A DNA stretch of 33,797 nucleotides from Sphingomonas sp. Its GTDB lineage: Bacteria > Pseudomonadota > Alphaproteobacteria > Sphingomonadales > Sphingomonadaceae. Both the position numbers and the translations under genes were made by a program. The first letter of the stretch is position 1. Every line of letters begins with the position of its first letter. The notes beneath the pieces were generated by a model that saw only the letters and a list, made by a program, of their open reading frames with translations, was not told where the DNA came from and searched no databases. The stretch covers positions 43,609-77,405 of the forward strand of contig PAOI01000021.1 of the NCBI GenBank assembly GCA_002707985.1. The letters run 5' to 3'. Of this stretch, positions 25,406 through 33,335 are shown in pieces.

Positions 25406-26041
25406 TCAAGCACTGGTCGGCGGCGCGGGTTCGCTGGAGGCGAAGCGGGCGGCAATCCAGTCCTTCGCCGCGCGCCAGTCGTCGATCCGTGCATGCGCCG
25501 CCGGTGCGGGCGGCACATGCGGGGCAAGGGCGGGCTCGGCGATCATGTGGAGCCGATGCACATGCGGCGCATGGTTCGCGACGGATTGATGGTGCACGGC
25601 AAGATCGTCGACGAATACCGTTACCGGATTCCCATGCTCGGCGACCAGCCGCGCCACGGGATCGCCCTTGCCGCCCTGATTGCATTCGACCCGATGGACG
25701 ATGCCATGTGCGGCGAGCTGGCTGATGCGATGTTCGCGGCAATGTTCGCGCAAATTGGTGAGGACGACGATCTCCGCCAGCTGCGAAAGTTCGCCCAGCG
25801 CCTCGCGGACATGCGGCACTGCGGTCTGGCGGTGCATCTGATCGGGAAAGAATCCGTCGAGGATCGCGGGCATTTCTTCGCCGGTGACGAAATTGCCGTC
25901 GGCCCGGCGGCGCATCGACCGGGCGAAATCGCCGCCTTCCAGCGAGAATTCGATGTCATGCGCTTCGTCCAGCCACACACTGAAATGCCGCACCATATGC
26001 AGCAGCACTTCGTCGCAGTCGCAGATGAGCAGGGGTCTCAA
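25406..26041 (-). CDS. HAD-superfamily hydrolase
   Basis: The 211-residue protein opens with LLICDCDEVLL, the HAD motif I with nucleophile D8 and acid/base D10. IVVLTNLREHC gives motif II (Thr), GKGDPVARL probably supplies the motif III lysine, and VFVDDLAVH supplies the motif IV acidic pair. It is therefore probably an active phosphatase-like enzyme; the substrate is unknown. Several histidines near the C-terminus are unusual but unexplained. It starts in a 4-bp overlap with DUF3572 and ends 32 nt before ridA. Confidence 0.83.
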   Translation of the reverse strand: MRPLLICDCDEVLLHMVRHFSVWLDEAHDIEFSLEGGDFARSMRRRADGNFVTGEEMPAILDGFFPDQMHRQTAVPHVREALGELSQLAEIVVLTNLREHCREHRISQLAAHGIVHRVECNQGGKGDPVARLVAEHGNPVTVFVDDLAVHHQSVANHAPHVHRLHMIAEPALAPHVPPAPAAHARIDDWRAAKDWIAARFASSEPAPPTSA

Positions 26042-26310
26042 ATCGCCTCCAATATCGCATGGGCCCGGACCAGTTCCGTTGCCGGCACGTCCAGCGCATC
26101 GGCGCAGGCGATCAGATCGGGCTCATGCGCCTCGAGAAACGCCAGCAGCGCGGCCAGCACCGCCGGATCGTCGGCGCCACGCCGCAGCGCAGCGGGGTCG
26201 AGTCCGGTCGTCCCGAGCAGCCGTTCGCACCGCGGGCCGTCGCCGACCACCCAGGCAAGTGCGCGCAACGCGACGATCATCGCGTCATCATTTGTCACCG
26301 CGGCGCCCAT
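26038..26310 (-). CDS. DUF3572 family protein
   Basis: This 90-residue helical protein has the family landmarks ALRALAWVVGD, ERLLGTTGLDPAALRR and LAALLAFLEAHEPDLIACADAL. The family is found in alphaproteobacteria and has no known function. The gene is divergent from divK, with start codons only 27 bp apart, so the divK -35 box lies inside this reading frame; a GTG at 26298 is a possible later start. Its end overlaps the HAD gene start (ATGA). Confidence 0.82.
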   Translation of the reverse strand: MGAAVTNDDAMIVALRALAWVVGDGPRCERLLGTTGLDPAALRRGADDPAVLAALLAFLEAHEPDLIACADALDVPATELVRAHAILEAI

Positions 26311-26320
26311 CGCCTAGAGA
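26292..26320 (+). promoter_or_regulatory. Probable divK promoter
   Basis: TTGTCA (26292-26297) and TAGAGA (26315-26320) are exactly 17 nt apart. The start codon at 26338 lies 17 nt after the -10, giving a leader of about 10 nt. The -35 is inside the divergent DUF3572 coding region. Confidence 0.55.
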
Positions 26321-26337
26321 AAGCCGAAACTTCATGG

Positions 26338-26709
26338 ATGACCCGCGTGGCAAAAAGGGTGCTCGTTGTCGAGGACAACGAACTCAATCTCAAGCTGTTC
26401 TGCGATCTGCTGCGCGCGCATGAATATGTCGCGGAGCCGGTCAGCGACGGTCGTGAGGCAGTCGATCGCGCGCGCGCCTTTGCGCCCGATCTGGTGGTCA
26501 TGGACATTCAGATGCCGCATGTGAACGGCGTCGACCTGATCCGCGAGATGAAGGGTGACGGCGCGCTGAAGGCAATCCCGGTGATGGCTGTGACTGCCTA
26601 TGCCGGGCATGAGGATGAGGAGCGTATCCGTGGTGCGGGCGCCAATGCGTTCGTTACCAAGCCGATCTCGCTTGCGCGCTTTATCGAGGAAGTACGCGGG
26701 CTGCTCTAG
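26338..26709 (+). CDS. divK: DivK-type single-domain response regulator
   Basis: The 123-residue receiver domain has no output domain. Acidic pocket residues are E12 and D13 in VVEDNELN, the phosphoacceptor is D56 in LVVMDIQMP, with T86 and K108 in FVTKPIS. VEDNELNLKLF followed by a receiver ending in KPIS matches DivK of alphaproteobacteria, which links the kinases DivJ, PleC and DivL to the CtrA cell-cycle pathway. The gene stands alone here; in Caulobacter pleD lies beside divK. The start could also be the GTG at 26347, giving the usual MAKRVLVVEDN; the ATG at 26338 was chosen as the better codon. Confidence 0.88.
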   Translation: MTRVAKRVLVVEDNELNLKLFCDLLRAHEYVAEPVSDGREAVDRARAFAPDLVVMDIQMPHVNGVDLIREMKGDGALKAIPVMAVTAYAGHEDEERIRGAGANAFVTKPISLARFIEEVRGLL

Positions 26710-26718
26710 GTCCGGCGT

Positions 26719-27465
26719 CTATTGCCGCCCGGCGGCGCGCTGGCGAACCAATCGCGTGATCGTCGGGCGCAGGACCAGCGCATTCAGATCGAGCGCGACA
26801 TGGATGGCGATCACCAGCCACAGGCTGCCACTAATCAGATAGACGATTGTCAGCACTGCCCCGACCAGCCCCGTCACCAGAATGCCGACAATGCCCTGAT
26901 AGGCATGGGCAAGCGCGAAGATCAGCCCCGCGAGCACGAAGGCGAGGATCGCGCCGGTGCCGACCGCCATGAACAGCAGGGGCAGATAGAGCCGGAAGAA
27001 AATCTCTTCGCTGACACCCGCGTTGATCGACAGCAGGGCGGTGCAGCGGGTTTCGGCAGCATTGCGGGGCAGCATCGATTCGACGCCGCGTGCCAATCCG
27101 GTCGCTTCCGGACGTCGCGCGGCGAGCACGCCGCCAAGGATACCGCCGCCGAGCAATGCGCCGATCAACGCCCCGCCGACGAATCCGATGCTATCGCTTT
27201 CGATATCGAACGCCGGGATTGCCGCAGCCGCCTCAACAAACTCGGCGGGGAAGGTCCACAAACTGTCCAGCCGACCCAGGATTGCCAGTCCCGCCACGCC
27301 CAGACCGACGAACAGCAGGAAATATTTGAGCACCCACCAGAGAATCATGCGCTGGCGCCGATGGGTATATTCCATCAGCTGAAAGCGGCGGAACTCATCG
27401 ATATCGGCGATGACCGCCCATGCCAGCGCCAGCAGCGCGATCGCGAGGAGCGCGACGGGAATCAA
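26719..27465 (-). CDS. CPBP-family intramembrane metalloprotease
   Basis: The 248-residue membrane protein has about seven hydrophobic helices. The CPBP/Abi motifs are present: SEEIFFR (Glu153, Glu154, Arg158), FALAHAY (His187) and IHVALDL (His222). Such proteins are Rce1-like intramembrane glutamyl proteases; the bacterial substrate is usually unknown. I placed the start at a TTG that overlaps the glpX stop (TTGA). The frame remains open upstream through glpX, so this is the first plausible start outside the glpX frame; an internal ATG at 27375 is an alternative. Translational coupling to glpX is likely. Confidence 0.8.
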   Translation of the reverse strand: MIPVALLAIALLALAWAVIADIDEFRRFQLMEYTHRRQRMILWWVLKYFLLFVGLGVAGLAILGRLDSLWTFPAEFVEAAAAIPAFDIESDSIGFVGGALIGALLGGGILGGVLAARRPEATGLARGVESMLPRNAAETRCTALLSINAGVSEEIFFRLYLPLLFMAVGTGAILAFVLAGLIFALAHAYQGIVGILVTGLVGAVLTIVYLISGSLWLVIAIHVALDLNALVLRPTITRLVRQRAAGRQ

Positions 27466-28427
27466 AGCCGATGTTCGCCCTTCACCCAGCGCACCGTGCC
27501 CGAACTGGCGCGCATCACGACGCTTTCGGTCGTCATCTTGCCGCCGAAGCGCTTGACCCCGTCGAGCAGCGAGCCATCGGTCACGCCGGTCGCGGCGAAG
27601 ATGCAGTCGCCCTTTGCCAGATCGTCGAGCGCATAGATGCGGTCGAGATCCTCGATACCCCATTTGCGGGCGCGGGCGCGCTCATCCTCGTTGCGGAACA
27701 GCAGCTTGCCCTGAAACTGTCCACCGACGCAGCGCAGCGCGGCGCAGGCGAGTACGCCCTCGGGCGCGCCACCCGAACCCATATAGATGTCGATCGTGGT
27801 TTCCGGATCGGTGGTCGCGATCACGCCGGCCACATCGCCATCGGGGATCAGCATCACGCCGCAGCCGCATTCGCGCAGCTCCGCGATCAGCTTTTCATGG
27901 CGCGGGCGATCGAGCACGCAGGCGATAATCTCATTGGGCTTGCAGCCCTTCGCCCTGGCGAGCGATTCGATATTTTCTTTCGGGCTCTTGCGCAGGTCGA
28001 TCGTTCCTTCGGGATAGCCCGGGCCGATCGCGATCTTTTCCATGTACACGTCGGGCGCATTGAGCAGGCAACCCTCTTCGGCCGCAGCGAGCACTGCCAG
28101 CGCGTTGGGGCCGGCCTTGGCCGTGATGGTGGTGCCTTCCAGAGGATCGAGCGCGATGTCGATTTTGGGGCCCTTGCCCGGCGCGCCACCCACCTTTTCG
28201 CCGATATAAAGCATCGGCGCTTCGTCGCGTTCGCCTTCGCCGATCACCACGGTGCCGTCGATATAGAGCGTATCGAACGCCTGACGCATCGCTTCGACGG
28301 CCGCATGGTCCGCCGCCTTTTCATCGCCCCGCCCGATCAGCGAGGATGCGGCGATCGCCGCTGCCTCGGTAACCCGGACCATTTCAAGGACGAGAACGCG
28401 GTCAAGAACGTTGCTGGCCGTCTGCAT
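27462..28427 (-). CDS. glpX: Class II fructose-1,6-bisphosphatase
   Basis: The 321-residue enzyme carries the GlpX motifs VVIGEGERDEAPMLYIGE (near 60-77), IALDPLEGTT (91-100, metal-binding Asp and Glu) and GSGGAPEGVLACAALR near the substrate site. It removes the 1-phosphate of fructose-1,6-bisphosphate in gluconeogenesis. The open frame extends upstream, but MQTASNVLDRVLVLEMVRVTE is the conserved N-terminus, so I chose the ATG at 28427, preceded by a G-rich ribosome site. The CPBP gene overlaps its end. Confidence 0.95.
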   Translation of the reverse strand: MQTASNVLDRVLVLEMVRVTEAAAIAASSLIGRGDEKAADHAAVEAMRQAFDTLYIDGTVVIGEGERDEAPMLYIGEKVGGAPGKGPKIDIALDPLEGTTITAKAGPNALAVLAAAEEGCLLNAPDVYMEKIAIGPGYPEGTIDLRKSPKENIESLARAKGCKPNEIIACVLDRPRHEKLIAELRECGCGVMLIPDGDVAGVIATTDPETTIDIYMGSGGAPEGVLACAALRCVGGQFQGKLLFRNEDERARARKWGIEDLDRIYALDDLAKGDCIFAATGVTDGSLLDGVKRFGGKMTTESVVMRASSGTVRWVKGEHRL

Positions 28428-28459
28428 CGGATGCTGCCCCCCAAGGAATTTCTGCTGCG

Positions 28460-28488
28460 GCGATAGGGGAGCGGGGGCCGGGGAGCAA
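28460..28488 (-). promoter_or_regulatory. Possible glpX promoter
   Basis: TTGCTC (28483-28488) and TATCGC (28460-28465) are 17 nt apart on the minus strand, giving a leader of about 26 nt before the glpX ATG. Confidence 0.45.
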
Positions 28489-28561
28489 CTGCGAGGCGGG
28501 CAAGGGCCAAAATTTTGCCACTTCGATGCTGTCATCTGACAAAAATTGCCGGAGGCGCATC

Positions 28562-28972
28562 ATGATAGCGTTGCTGTTGGTATCGGGACTGGCCCCCGCG
28601 CAGGATGCCGTCCCTTCACAGGACGCCGGGCAGTTCCGGCAGGAGGCTCCCGCCGAACAGGGGTCGCGCGTCGAGCAAGCCATGGCGGCATATCGCGAAC
28701 GAACGCAATTTGCAGTGACATGCGCGGCACCGCGCGACGATGGCGAAATCGTCGTGTGCAGCCGACGCGACGCCGATCAATGGCGCGTGCCGTTCGTACC
28801 CGCATGGTCGGCCGACAATTCCGCGCCGATGCGCGAGGCGGAGCTCACCAAGGATTATTCGCTGATGGACTGCGGCTATCGCGCCACCTTCTATCATTGC
28901 GGCAGTGTCGGGGTTTCGGTGACGGTGGGCGCGGACGGCAGCACGATGGTTCGCCGCCCGATCGCGCCCTAA
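28562..28972 (+). CDS. Small secreted protein with four cysteines, function unknown
   Basis: I do not recognise a family. The 136-residue product starts MIALLLVSGLAPAQD, a short export signal, then a Gln/Ala-rich stretch and a C-terminal part with cysteines in VTCAAP, VVCSRR, MDCGYR and YHCGSV, which could form two disulfides in the periplasm. GGAGG lies 6 nt before the ATG at 28562, which decides this start over an ATG at 28526. The gene is divergent from glpX. Its stop overlaps the hom stop by a few bases in a shared CTAA. Confidence 0.75.
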   Translation: MIALLLVSGLAPAQDAVPSQDAGQFRQEAPAEQGSRVEQAMAAYRERTQFAVTCAAPRDDGEIVVCSRRDADQWRVPFVPAWSADNSAPMREAELTKDYSLMDCGYRATFYHCGSVGVSVTVGADGSTMVRRPIAP

Positions 28973-30261
28973 TTATCCAGGATATGCATCCACATCGGTT
29001 CGCCGATCAGGCTCGGCGAACCACGCAGCTTTTCGAGTGCCGCCGCAACGCTGCGTTCGGGGCCTTCATGCGTCACGATCGCGACCAGCACGCTGCCGTC
29101 GGGCATCGCGCCGCGCTGCATCAGGCTTTCGATCGAAACGCCCGCATCGCGCATGGCGGCGGCGATTTCGGCGAGCACGCCGACCTTGTCCGCCACGGTG
29201 AAGCGCAGATAGTCGCGCCCGCGCCGCTCGCCGGTATCGGCGGGGGCCATTGCGGCAAGCGAATCGACCGGCATGGCATAGGGCGGGCCGAATTCGCCGC
29301 GTGCGATATCGATCAGATCGGCGACGACGGCGCTGGCGGTCGGGCCGTCGCCCGCGCCCGCGCCCTGAAAGAACAGGCGGCCGACGAAATTACCTTCGGC
29401 AACGACGGCGTTGGTCGAACTCAGCACATGCGCCATCGGATGGTCCATCGGCACCAGATAGGGGTGGACCCGCTGCATCAGGCCGCCGCCCGAAGCATCG
29501 GCGATGCCGAGGAGCCGCACGCGATAGCCGAGCGAAGCGGCTTCGGCGATGTCGGCGGCGATGACGTGGCGAACGCCCGTGACCACTACGTCATCGAATG
29601 CCGGCTTGGCTCCAAAGGCGAGGCTGGCGAGGATCGACAGCTTGTGCGCGGCATCGATCCCGTCAATGTCGAAGCTCGGATCGGCTTCGGCATAGCCGAG
29701 CGCCTGCGCTTCGCGGAGGATATCGTCGAAATCGCGGCCCTCGGCCTCCATCTTCGACAGGATGAAATTGCAGGTACCGTTGAGGATGCCATAGACGCTG
29801 TCGATCGCGTTGGCAGCGGCGCCTTCGCGCAGCCCCTTGATCACCGGAATACCGCCCGCGACTGCGGCTTCATATTTCAGCGCGACGCCAGCCGTCTCGG
29901 CGGCCTTGGCGAGTTCCAGCCCGTGATGGGCGACCATCGCCTTGTTCGCAGTGACGAAATTCTTGCCGGCGCCCAGCGCCGCGCGGGCGAGCGCGAGCGC
30001 AGGGCCGTCCGATCCGCCGACCAGTTCGACCACGACATCGGCCTTGGGATGACGCGCCAGCTCGGCCGGGTCGTCGATCCAGTCGAAGCCCGAAATATCG
30101 ATTCCGCGGTCCTTGCTGCGATCGCGCGCGGAAACCGCGACGACTTCGATCGGACGCCCGGCACGCCGCGCAATCAGCTCGCCATTGGTTTCAAGCAGGC
30201 GGACGACGCCCGCGCCCACGGTTCCCAATCCAGCAAGAGCAACGCGCAGCGGTTCGGACAT
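28969..30261 (-). CDS. hom: Homoserine dehydrogenase
   Basis: The 430-residue enzyme has an N-terminal NAD(P) fold (ALAGLGTVGAGVVRLLE), the catalytic domain with AAVAGGIPVIKGLREG, GILNGTCNFILSKM and EADPSFDIDGIDAAHK, and a C-terminal ACT domain (about 350-430, FTVADKVGVLAEIAAAMRDAG) for feedback control, typically by threonine. It reduces aspartate semialdehyde to homoserine for threonine and methionine synthesis. The ATG at 30261 begins the conserved MSEPLRVALAGLG; upstream in-frame codons belong to the leader. Confidence 0.97.
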   Translation of the reverse strand: MSEPLRVALAGLGTVGAGVVRLLETNGELIARRAGRPIEVVAVSARDRSKDRGIDISGFDWIDDPAELARHPKADVVVELVGGSDGPALALARAALGAGKNFVTANKAMVAHHGLELAKAAETAGVALKYEAAVAGGIPVIKGLREGAAANAIDSVYGILNGTCNFILSKMEAEGRDFDDILREAQALGYAEADPSFDIDGIDAAHKLSILASLAFGAKPAFDDVVVTGVRHVIAADIAEAASLGYRVRLLGIADASGGGLMQRVHPYLVPMDHPMAHVLSSTNAVVAEGNFVGRLFFQGAGAGDGPTASAVVADLIDIARGEFGPPYAMPVDSLAAMAPADTGERRGRDYLRFTVADKVGVLAEIAAAMRDAGVSIESLMQRGAMPDGSVLVAIVTHEGPERSVAAALEKLRGSPSLIGEPMWMHILDN

Positions 30262-30292
30262 TCGGCCAGCCTTCTTCAATAGGACGGCGAGC

Positions 30293-30321
30293 CGGTTAGG
30301 CGGGCAGGCCCCGCATTGCAA
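30293..30321 (-). promoter_or_regulatory. Possible hom promoter
   Basis: TTGCAA (30316-30321) and TAACCG (30293-30298) are 17 nt apart on the minus strand in the gap between the oxygenase gene and hom. The predicted leader is about 25 nt. Confidence 0.45.
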
Positions 30322-30352
30322 ACCTTGCGTGTTTGGCCGCGCCAAAGACTGA

Positions 30353-31300
30353 CTATTTCGTCAGCCCGATCTCGCGGAGCCGCTCCATCAGATAATCGTG
30401 CGAGGAAATCGGCGGATCGCGCAGCGGGTTCTCCTCCGTCACGCACTGGGGCAGCGCGGTCAGCATGAAATCGGGCGCGGGGTGCAGGAAGAACGGCATC
30501 GAATAGCGCGAATGACCGCGCCGTTCGGGCGCAGGATTAACGACGCGATGCGTGGTCGAGGGCAGCACATGGTTGGTAAGCCGCTGCAGCATGTCGCCGA
30601 CATTGACGACCATCGCGCCTTCGGGCGGCTTGATCGGCAGCCATTTGCCGTCCCTGTCGAGTAGTTCGAGCCCGGCTTCCTCGGCACCGAGCAGCAGGGT
30701 GATGAGGTTGATATCCTCATGCGCGCCGGCGCGCACTTCGGGTGCATCGGCGGGAACGGGGGGATAATGGAGCAGTCGCATCACGCTGTTGCCGTCCCTC
30801 ACCGCCGGATCGAACCAGTCGGGCGCCAGCCCCAGATAGCGGGCGATCGCCGAAAGCAGCTTGTCGCCGGCGGCATCGAAAGCGGCGAACATTTCGAGGA
30901 AGGTTTCACGAAACCCCTCGGGCCGTTCGGGCCAGATATTGGGCGGCATCACATCGGAAAAGCGGTGTCCCTCGGGAAGCTCGCGACCGATGTGCCAGAA
31001 TTCCTTGAGGTCGACATGGCTCGCGCCCTTCGCGATTTCGGTCTTGTACGGCGTATATCCGCGCGCACCGCCCTGACCTTCGATGAAATAGCTGCGCTTT
31101 TCGGCTTCGGGCAGGTCGAAGAACGCCTTGGTCGTCGCCCAGGCGCGATCGATCAGTTCCTGCGGCACGCCATGGTCGCGAATCATCGCAAAGCCGAAGC
31201 GCTTGAACGAATCGCCGAATGCCTGTGCGAATCCATCGGGATCGCTTTCGGCCTGCGCAAGGCTGACCAGCGGGACTTCGGCGAGCGGGGTATCCAACAT
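30353..31300 (-). CDS. Isopenicillin N synthase-like 2-oxoglutarate/Fe(II) oxygenase
   Basis: The 315-residue protein has the DIOX_N region (FAQAFGDSFKRFGFAMIRDHGV) and a 2OG-Fe(II) domain with H194-x-D196 in GAHEDINLIT, H251 in STTHRVV and R265-x-S267 in RYSMPFF, which binds 2-oxoglutarate or substrate. Bacterial members of this group oxidise small molecules, but specificity is not predictable here; antibiotic synthesis is not implied. GGAG lies 8 nt before the ATG at 31300. It is followed by hom on the same strand after 91 bp. Confidence 0.9.
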   Translation of the reverse strand: MLDTPLAEVPLVSLAQAESDPDGFAQAFGDSFKRFGFAMIRDHGVPQELIDRAWATTKAFFDLPEAEKRSYFIEGQGGARGYTPYKTEIAKGASHVDLKEFWHIGRELPEGHRFSDVMPPNIWPERPEGFRETFLEMFAAFDAAGDKLLSAIARYLGLAPDWFDPAVRDGNSVMRLLHYPPVPADAPEVRAGAHEDINLITLLLGAEEAGLELLDRDGKWLPIKPPEGAMVVNVGDMLQRLTNHVLPSTTHRVVNPAPERRGHSRYSMPFFLHPAPDFMLTALPQCVTEENPLRDPPISSHDYLMERLREIGLTK

Positions 31301-31334
31301 AAATGCGACTCCAACAGGGAGGCTTGTAAAAGCC

Positions 31335-31361
31335 GCAGGATACCCCGCCGCGCTATCCCGC
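31335..31361 (-). terminator. Possible terminator after the lipoprotein gene
   Basis: On the minus strand GCGGGATA pairs with TATCCTGC (one G-U pair) around an 11-nt loop, followed by GGCTTTTA. It lies 9 nt after the lipoprotein stop. Confidence 0.4.
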
Positions 31362-31369
31362 TACAAGGA

Positions 31370-31879
31370 TCACTTGCCGATCGTGATCTTTCCCTGGGTC
31401 TTGTCGTCACCATCCGCACGCAGGGTGAGCGTGAAAGGGTCGCCGTCGTCGGTCGTGCCGGTAAAGCCGGTGCCGTTTTCGTTGAACCGGAAATCCTTGT
31501 CCTCGAACTTGTTGCGGAACCACGCCACCACAGTGTCGCGCGCAGCCGGGCTTTCGAATTCCACCGTTACGCGGCCATTATCGTCCCCGTCGCGCTCATC
31601 TGTCTGAACTCCGAAATGCTTGATCGCCGAGTCGGGGTACAGTTTGACGCCGTCGAGATCGAAATCGTCGGATTTCACGCGCAAGCCAGGGATGGCGATC
31701 GAGCCTTCAAAGCCCGGAGTCTTGATCCCCACCTTGCCGCCGTCGCCGCTGATCGTGGTGTTGCCGTCTTCCGATCGTGCCGAAATCGAGAAGGTCGTCG
31801 CGTTGCTGCCTTCCGTGTTGTCGGTTCCGCAGGCGGCGAGCGGCAGCAGGAGAAGCAAGGGCGCAGCGTATCGAATCAT
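31370..31879 (-). CDS. Hypothetical lipoprotein
   Basis: The 169-residue product starts MIRYAAPLLLLLPLAAC, with lipobox LAAC and lipidated Cys17. The mature part is acidic and rich in Gly, Asp and Thr, with strand-like segments such as GSIAIPGLRVKSDDFDLDGV and RVTVEFESPAARDTVVAWF. I recognise no family. GGAG is 9 nt before the ATG at 31879, favouring it over two ATGs just upstream. The gene has its own good promoter and is divergent from the MFS exporter gene. Confidence 0.8.
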   Translation of the reverse strand: MIRYAAPLLLLLPLAACGTDNTEGSNATTFSISARSEDGNTTISGDGGKVGIKTPGFEGSIAIPGLRVKSDDFDLDGVKLYPDSAIKHFGVQTDERDGDDNGRVTVEFESPAARDTVVAWFRNKFEDKDFRFNENGTGFTGTTDDGDPFTLTLRADGDDKTQGKITIGK

Positions 31880-31898
31880 CTGTGGCATCTCCATGCTG

Positions 31899-31914
31899 TA
31901 TTATTTGAACAATA
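31899..31914. promoter_or_regulatory. AT-rich near-palindrome at the lipoprotein promoter
   Basis: TATTATTTGAACAATA is symmetric except for its centre and one pair. It sits immediately downstream of the -10 box of the lipoprotein gene, about where transcription starts, and could be an operator in this divergent region. Confidence 0.35.
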
Positions 31915-31942
31915 CACTAGAATGATCGAAATCGCGCGTCAA
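31914..31942 (-). promoter_or_regulatory. Promoter of the lipoprotein gene
   Basis: TTGACG (31937-31942) and TAGTGT (31914-31919) are 17 nt apart on the minus strand. The leader would be about 28 nt. Confidence 0.55.
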
Positions 31943-31953
31943 GGAAAGAGGGG

Positions 31954-33234
31954 GTGACGGATCGCCTTCCATCCGCCATGGCCGCCGCCATGGATCAACC
32001 ATTGGAACAAAAGGTCCGCGATCGGCAGTCCGATGGCGCCCCGCTGCGCTTCGGCGAATTCGTTGCATTGATCGCGATGATGATGGCGCTGACGGCGCTG
32101 GGCATCGATTCGATGCTGCCGGCGCTGCCCGCCATCGGCGAAAGCCTGAACGTCGCCAGCGAGAATGATCGTCAGTACGTCATCACGGCGTTCCTGATCG
32201 GCTATTCGTTCGCGCACCTGGTCTATGGTCCCCTGTCCGACCGGTTCGGGCGCAAGCCGATCCTGGCGATCGGATTGCTTGGCTATGCGCTGGGCAATGT
32301 GGCGGTCGCGCTGTCGACCAGTTTCACGATGCTGCTGGTCGCGCGATTCGCCAGCGGCGCGGCGGTCGCGGCGGCGCGCGTGGTGACGGTGGCAATGGTA
32401 CGCGACTGTTATTCCGGGCGGGCGATGGCGCGGGTGATGAGCCTTGCCTTCATTCTGTTCATGGCGACACCGGTGCTCGCGCCCAGTTTCGGTCAGGCGG
32501 TGCTGTCGCTGATCGGCGGATGGCGGCTGATCTTTGTTGGCGTGACGCTGATTGCGCTGATCGCGTTCGGCTGGTTCGTGCTGCGCATGCCCGAAACCCA
32601 TCCGGCGGAGGCGCGCGTCAGTCTGAATCTCGCGACGCTGCGGCATCGCTATGGGCTGGTGATGCGCGACCGGCTGGCGGTCGGCTACACGATCGCGGCG
32701 ACGGCGATGACCGGCGGGCTGTTCGGCTTTATCGGGTCGATCCAGCAGATCATGGCCGATGTGTTTCAGCGCCCCACGCTGCTCGCGGTGGTGTTCGCGG
32801 CAGTGGCGGGCACCATGTCGGTGGCCTCCTTCGTCAATGCACGCATCGTCATGCGCGTCGGCACGCGGCGCATTTCGCACTGGGCGCTGGCAGCGATGAT
32901 CCTGTTTGCGGCGCTGCACCTGTTGCTTGCGCTGGCGGGGCAGGAAAGCCTGTGGAGCTTCATTCTGCTGCAGGCGCTGATGATGGCGTGTTTCGGGCTT
33001 GCCAACGCCAATTTCTCCGCAATGGCGATGGAGAATATGGGCGCTATCGCCGGGACGGCGTCCAGCTTTCAGGGATTCGTCATGACGCTGGGCGGGGCGC
33101 TGGGCGGCGCGGCGATCGGGCAGGCATATAACGGCACCACCGTCCCGCTCTACACCGGCTTCTTCCTGCTGGGCGTGGGCGCGATGCTGGCGATCGCGAT
33201 TGCCGAAAAGGGACGGCTGTTCCGCCCGAGCTGA
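31954..33234 (+). CDS. Bcr/CflA-type MFS multidrug exporter
   Basis: The 426-residue protein has 12 predicted membrane helices. GIDSMLPALPAIG in helix 1 and GPLSDRFGRKP in the loop between helices 2 and 3 (MFS motif A) mark the Bcr/CflA drug-proton antiporter group, the family of bicyclomycin and chloramphenicol exporters. The actual substrate is unknown. The start is a GTG at 31954 with AGGAAAGAGGG just upstream; an ATG at 31978 is an alternative. It is divergent from the lipoprotein gene, with 74 bp between the starts. Confidence 0.9.
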   Translation: MTDRLPSAMAAAMDQPLEQKVRDRQSDGAPLRFGEFVALIAMMMALTALGIDSMLPALPAIGESLNVASENDRQYVITAFLIGYSFAHLVYGPLSDRFGRKPILAIGLLGYALGNVAVALSTSFTMLLVARFASGAAVAAARVVTVAMVRDCYSGRAMARVMSLAFILFMATPVLAPSFGQAVLSLIGGWRLIFVGVTLIALIAFGWFVLRMPETHPAEARVSLNLATLRHRYGLVMRDRLAVGYTIAATAMTGGLFGFIGSIQQIMADVFQRPTLLAVVFAAVAGTMSVASFVNARIVMRVGTRRISHWALAAMILFAALHLLLALAGQESLWSFILLQALMMACFGLANANFSAMAMENMGAIAGTASSFQGFVMTLGGALGGAAIGQAYNGTTVPLYTGFFLLGVGAMLAIAIAEKGRLFRPS

Positions 33235-33257
33235 TCGGCGGTTCGTCGCATTTCCGG

Positions 33258-33283
33258 GGAACGCGACTCGCGACTGCTCCGTT
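33258..33283 (+). promoter_or_regulatory. EcfG-type general stress response promoter
   Basis: GGAAC (33258-33262), a 17-nt spacer and CGTT (33280-33283) match the consensus GGAAC-N16/17-CGTT recognised by the alphaproteobacterial stress sigma factor EcfG. Scanning both strands by eye I found no other exact copy in the window. It lies 52 nt upstream of the acidic protein gene. Confidence 0.65.
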
Positions 33284-33335
33284 CGAATGCAGCCGGTGCG
33301 TTTTGGCGCCGGAGACAGAGGAAGTGAGGATTGTG

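Noticed and set aside
28546..30282. A long plus-strand open frame opposite hom
   Set aside because: It reads antisense through hom and shows the same third-position GC artefact; no start signal or domain supports it.
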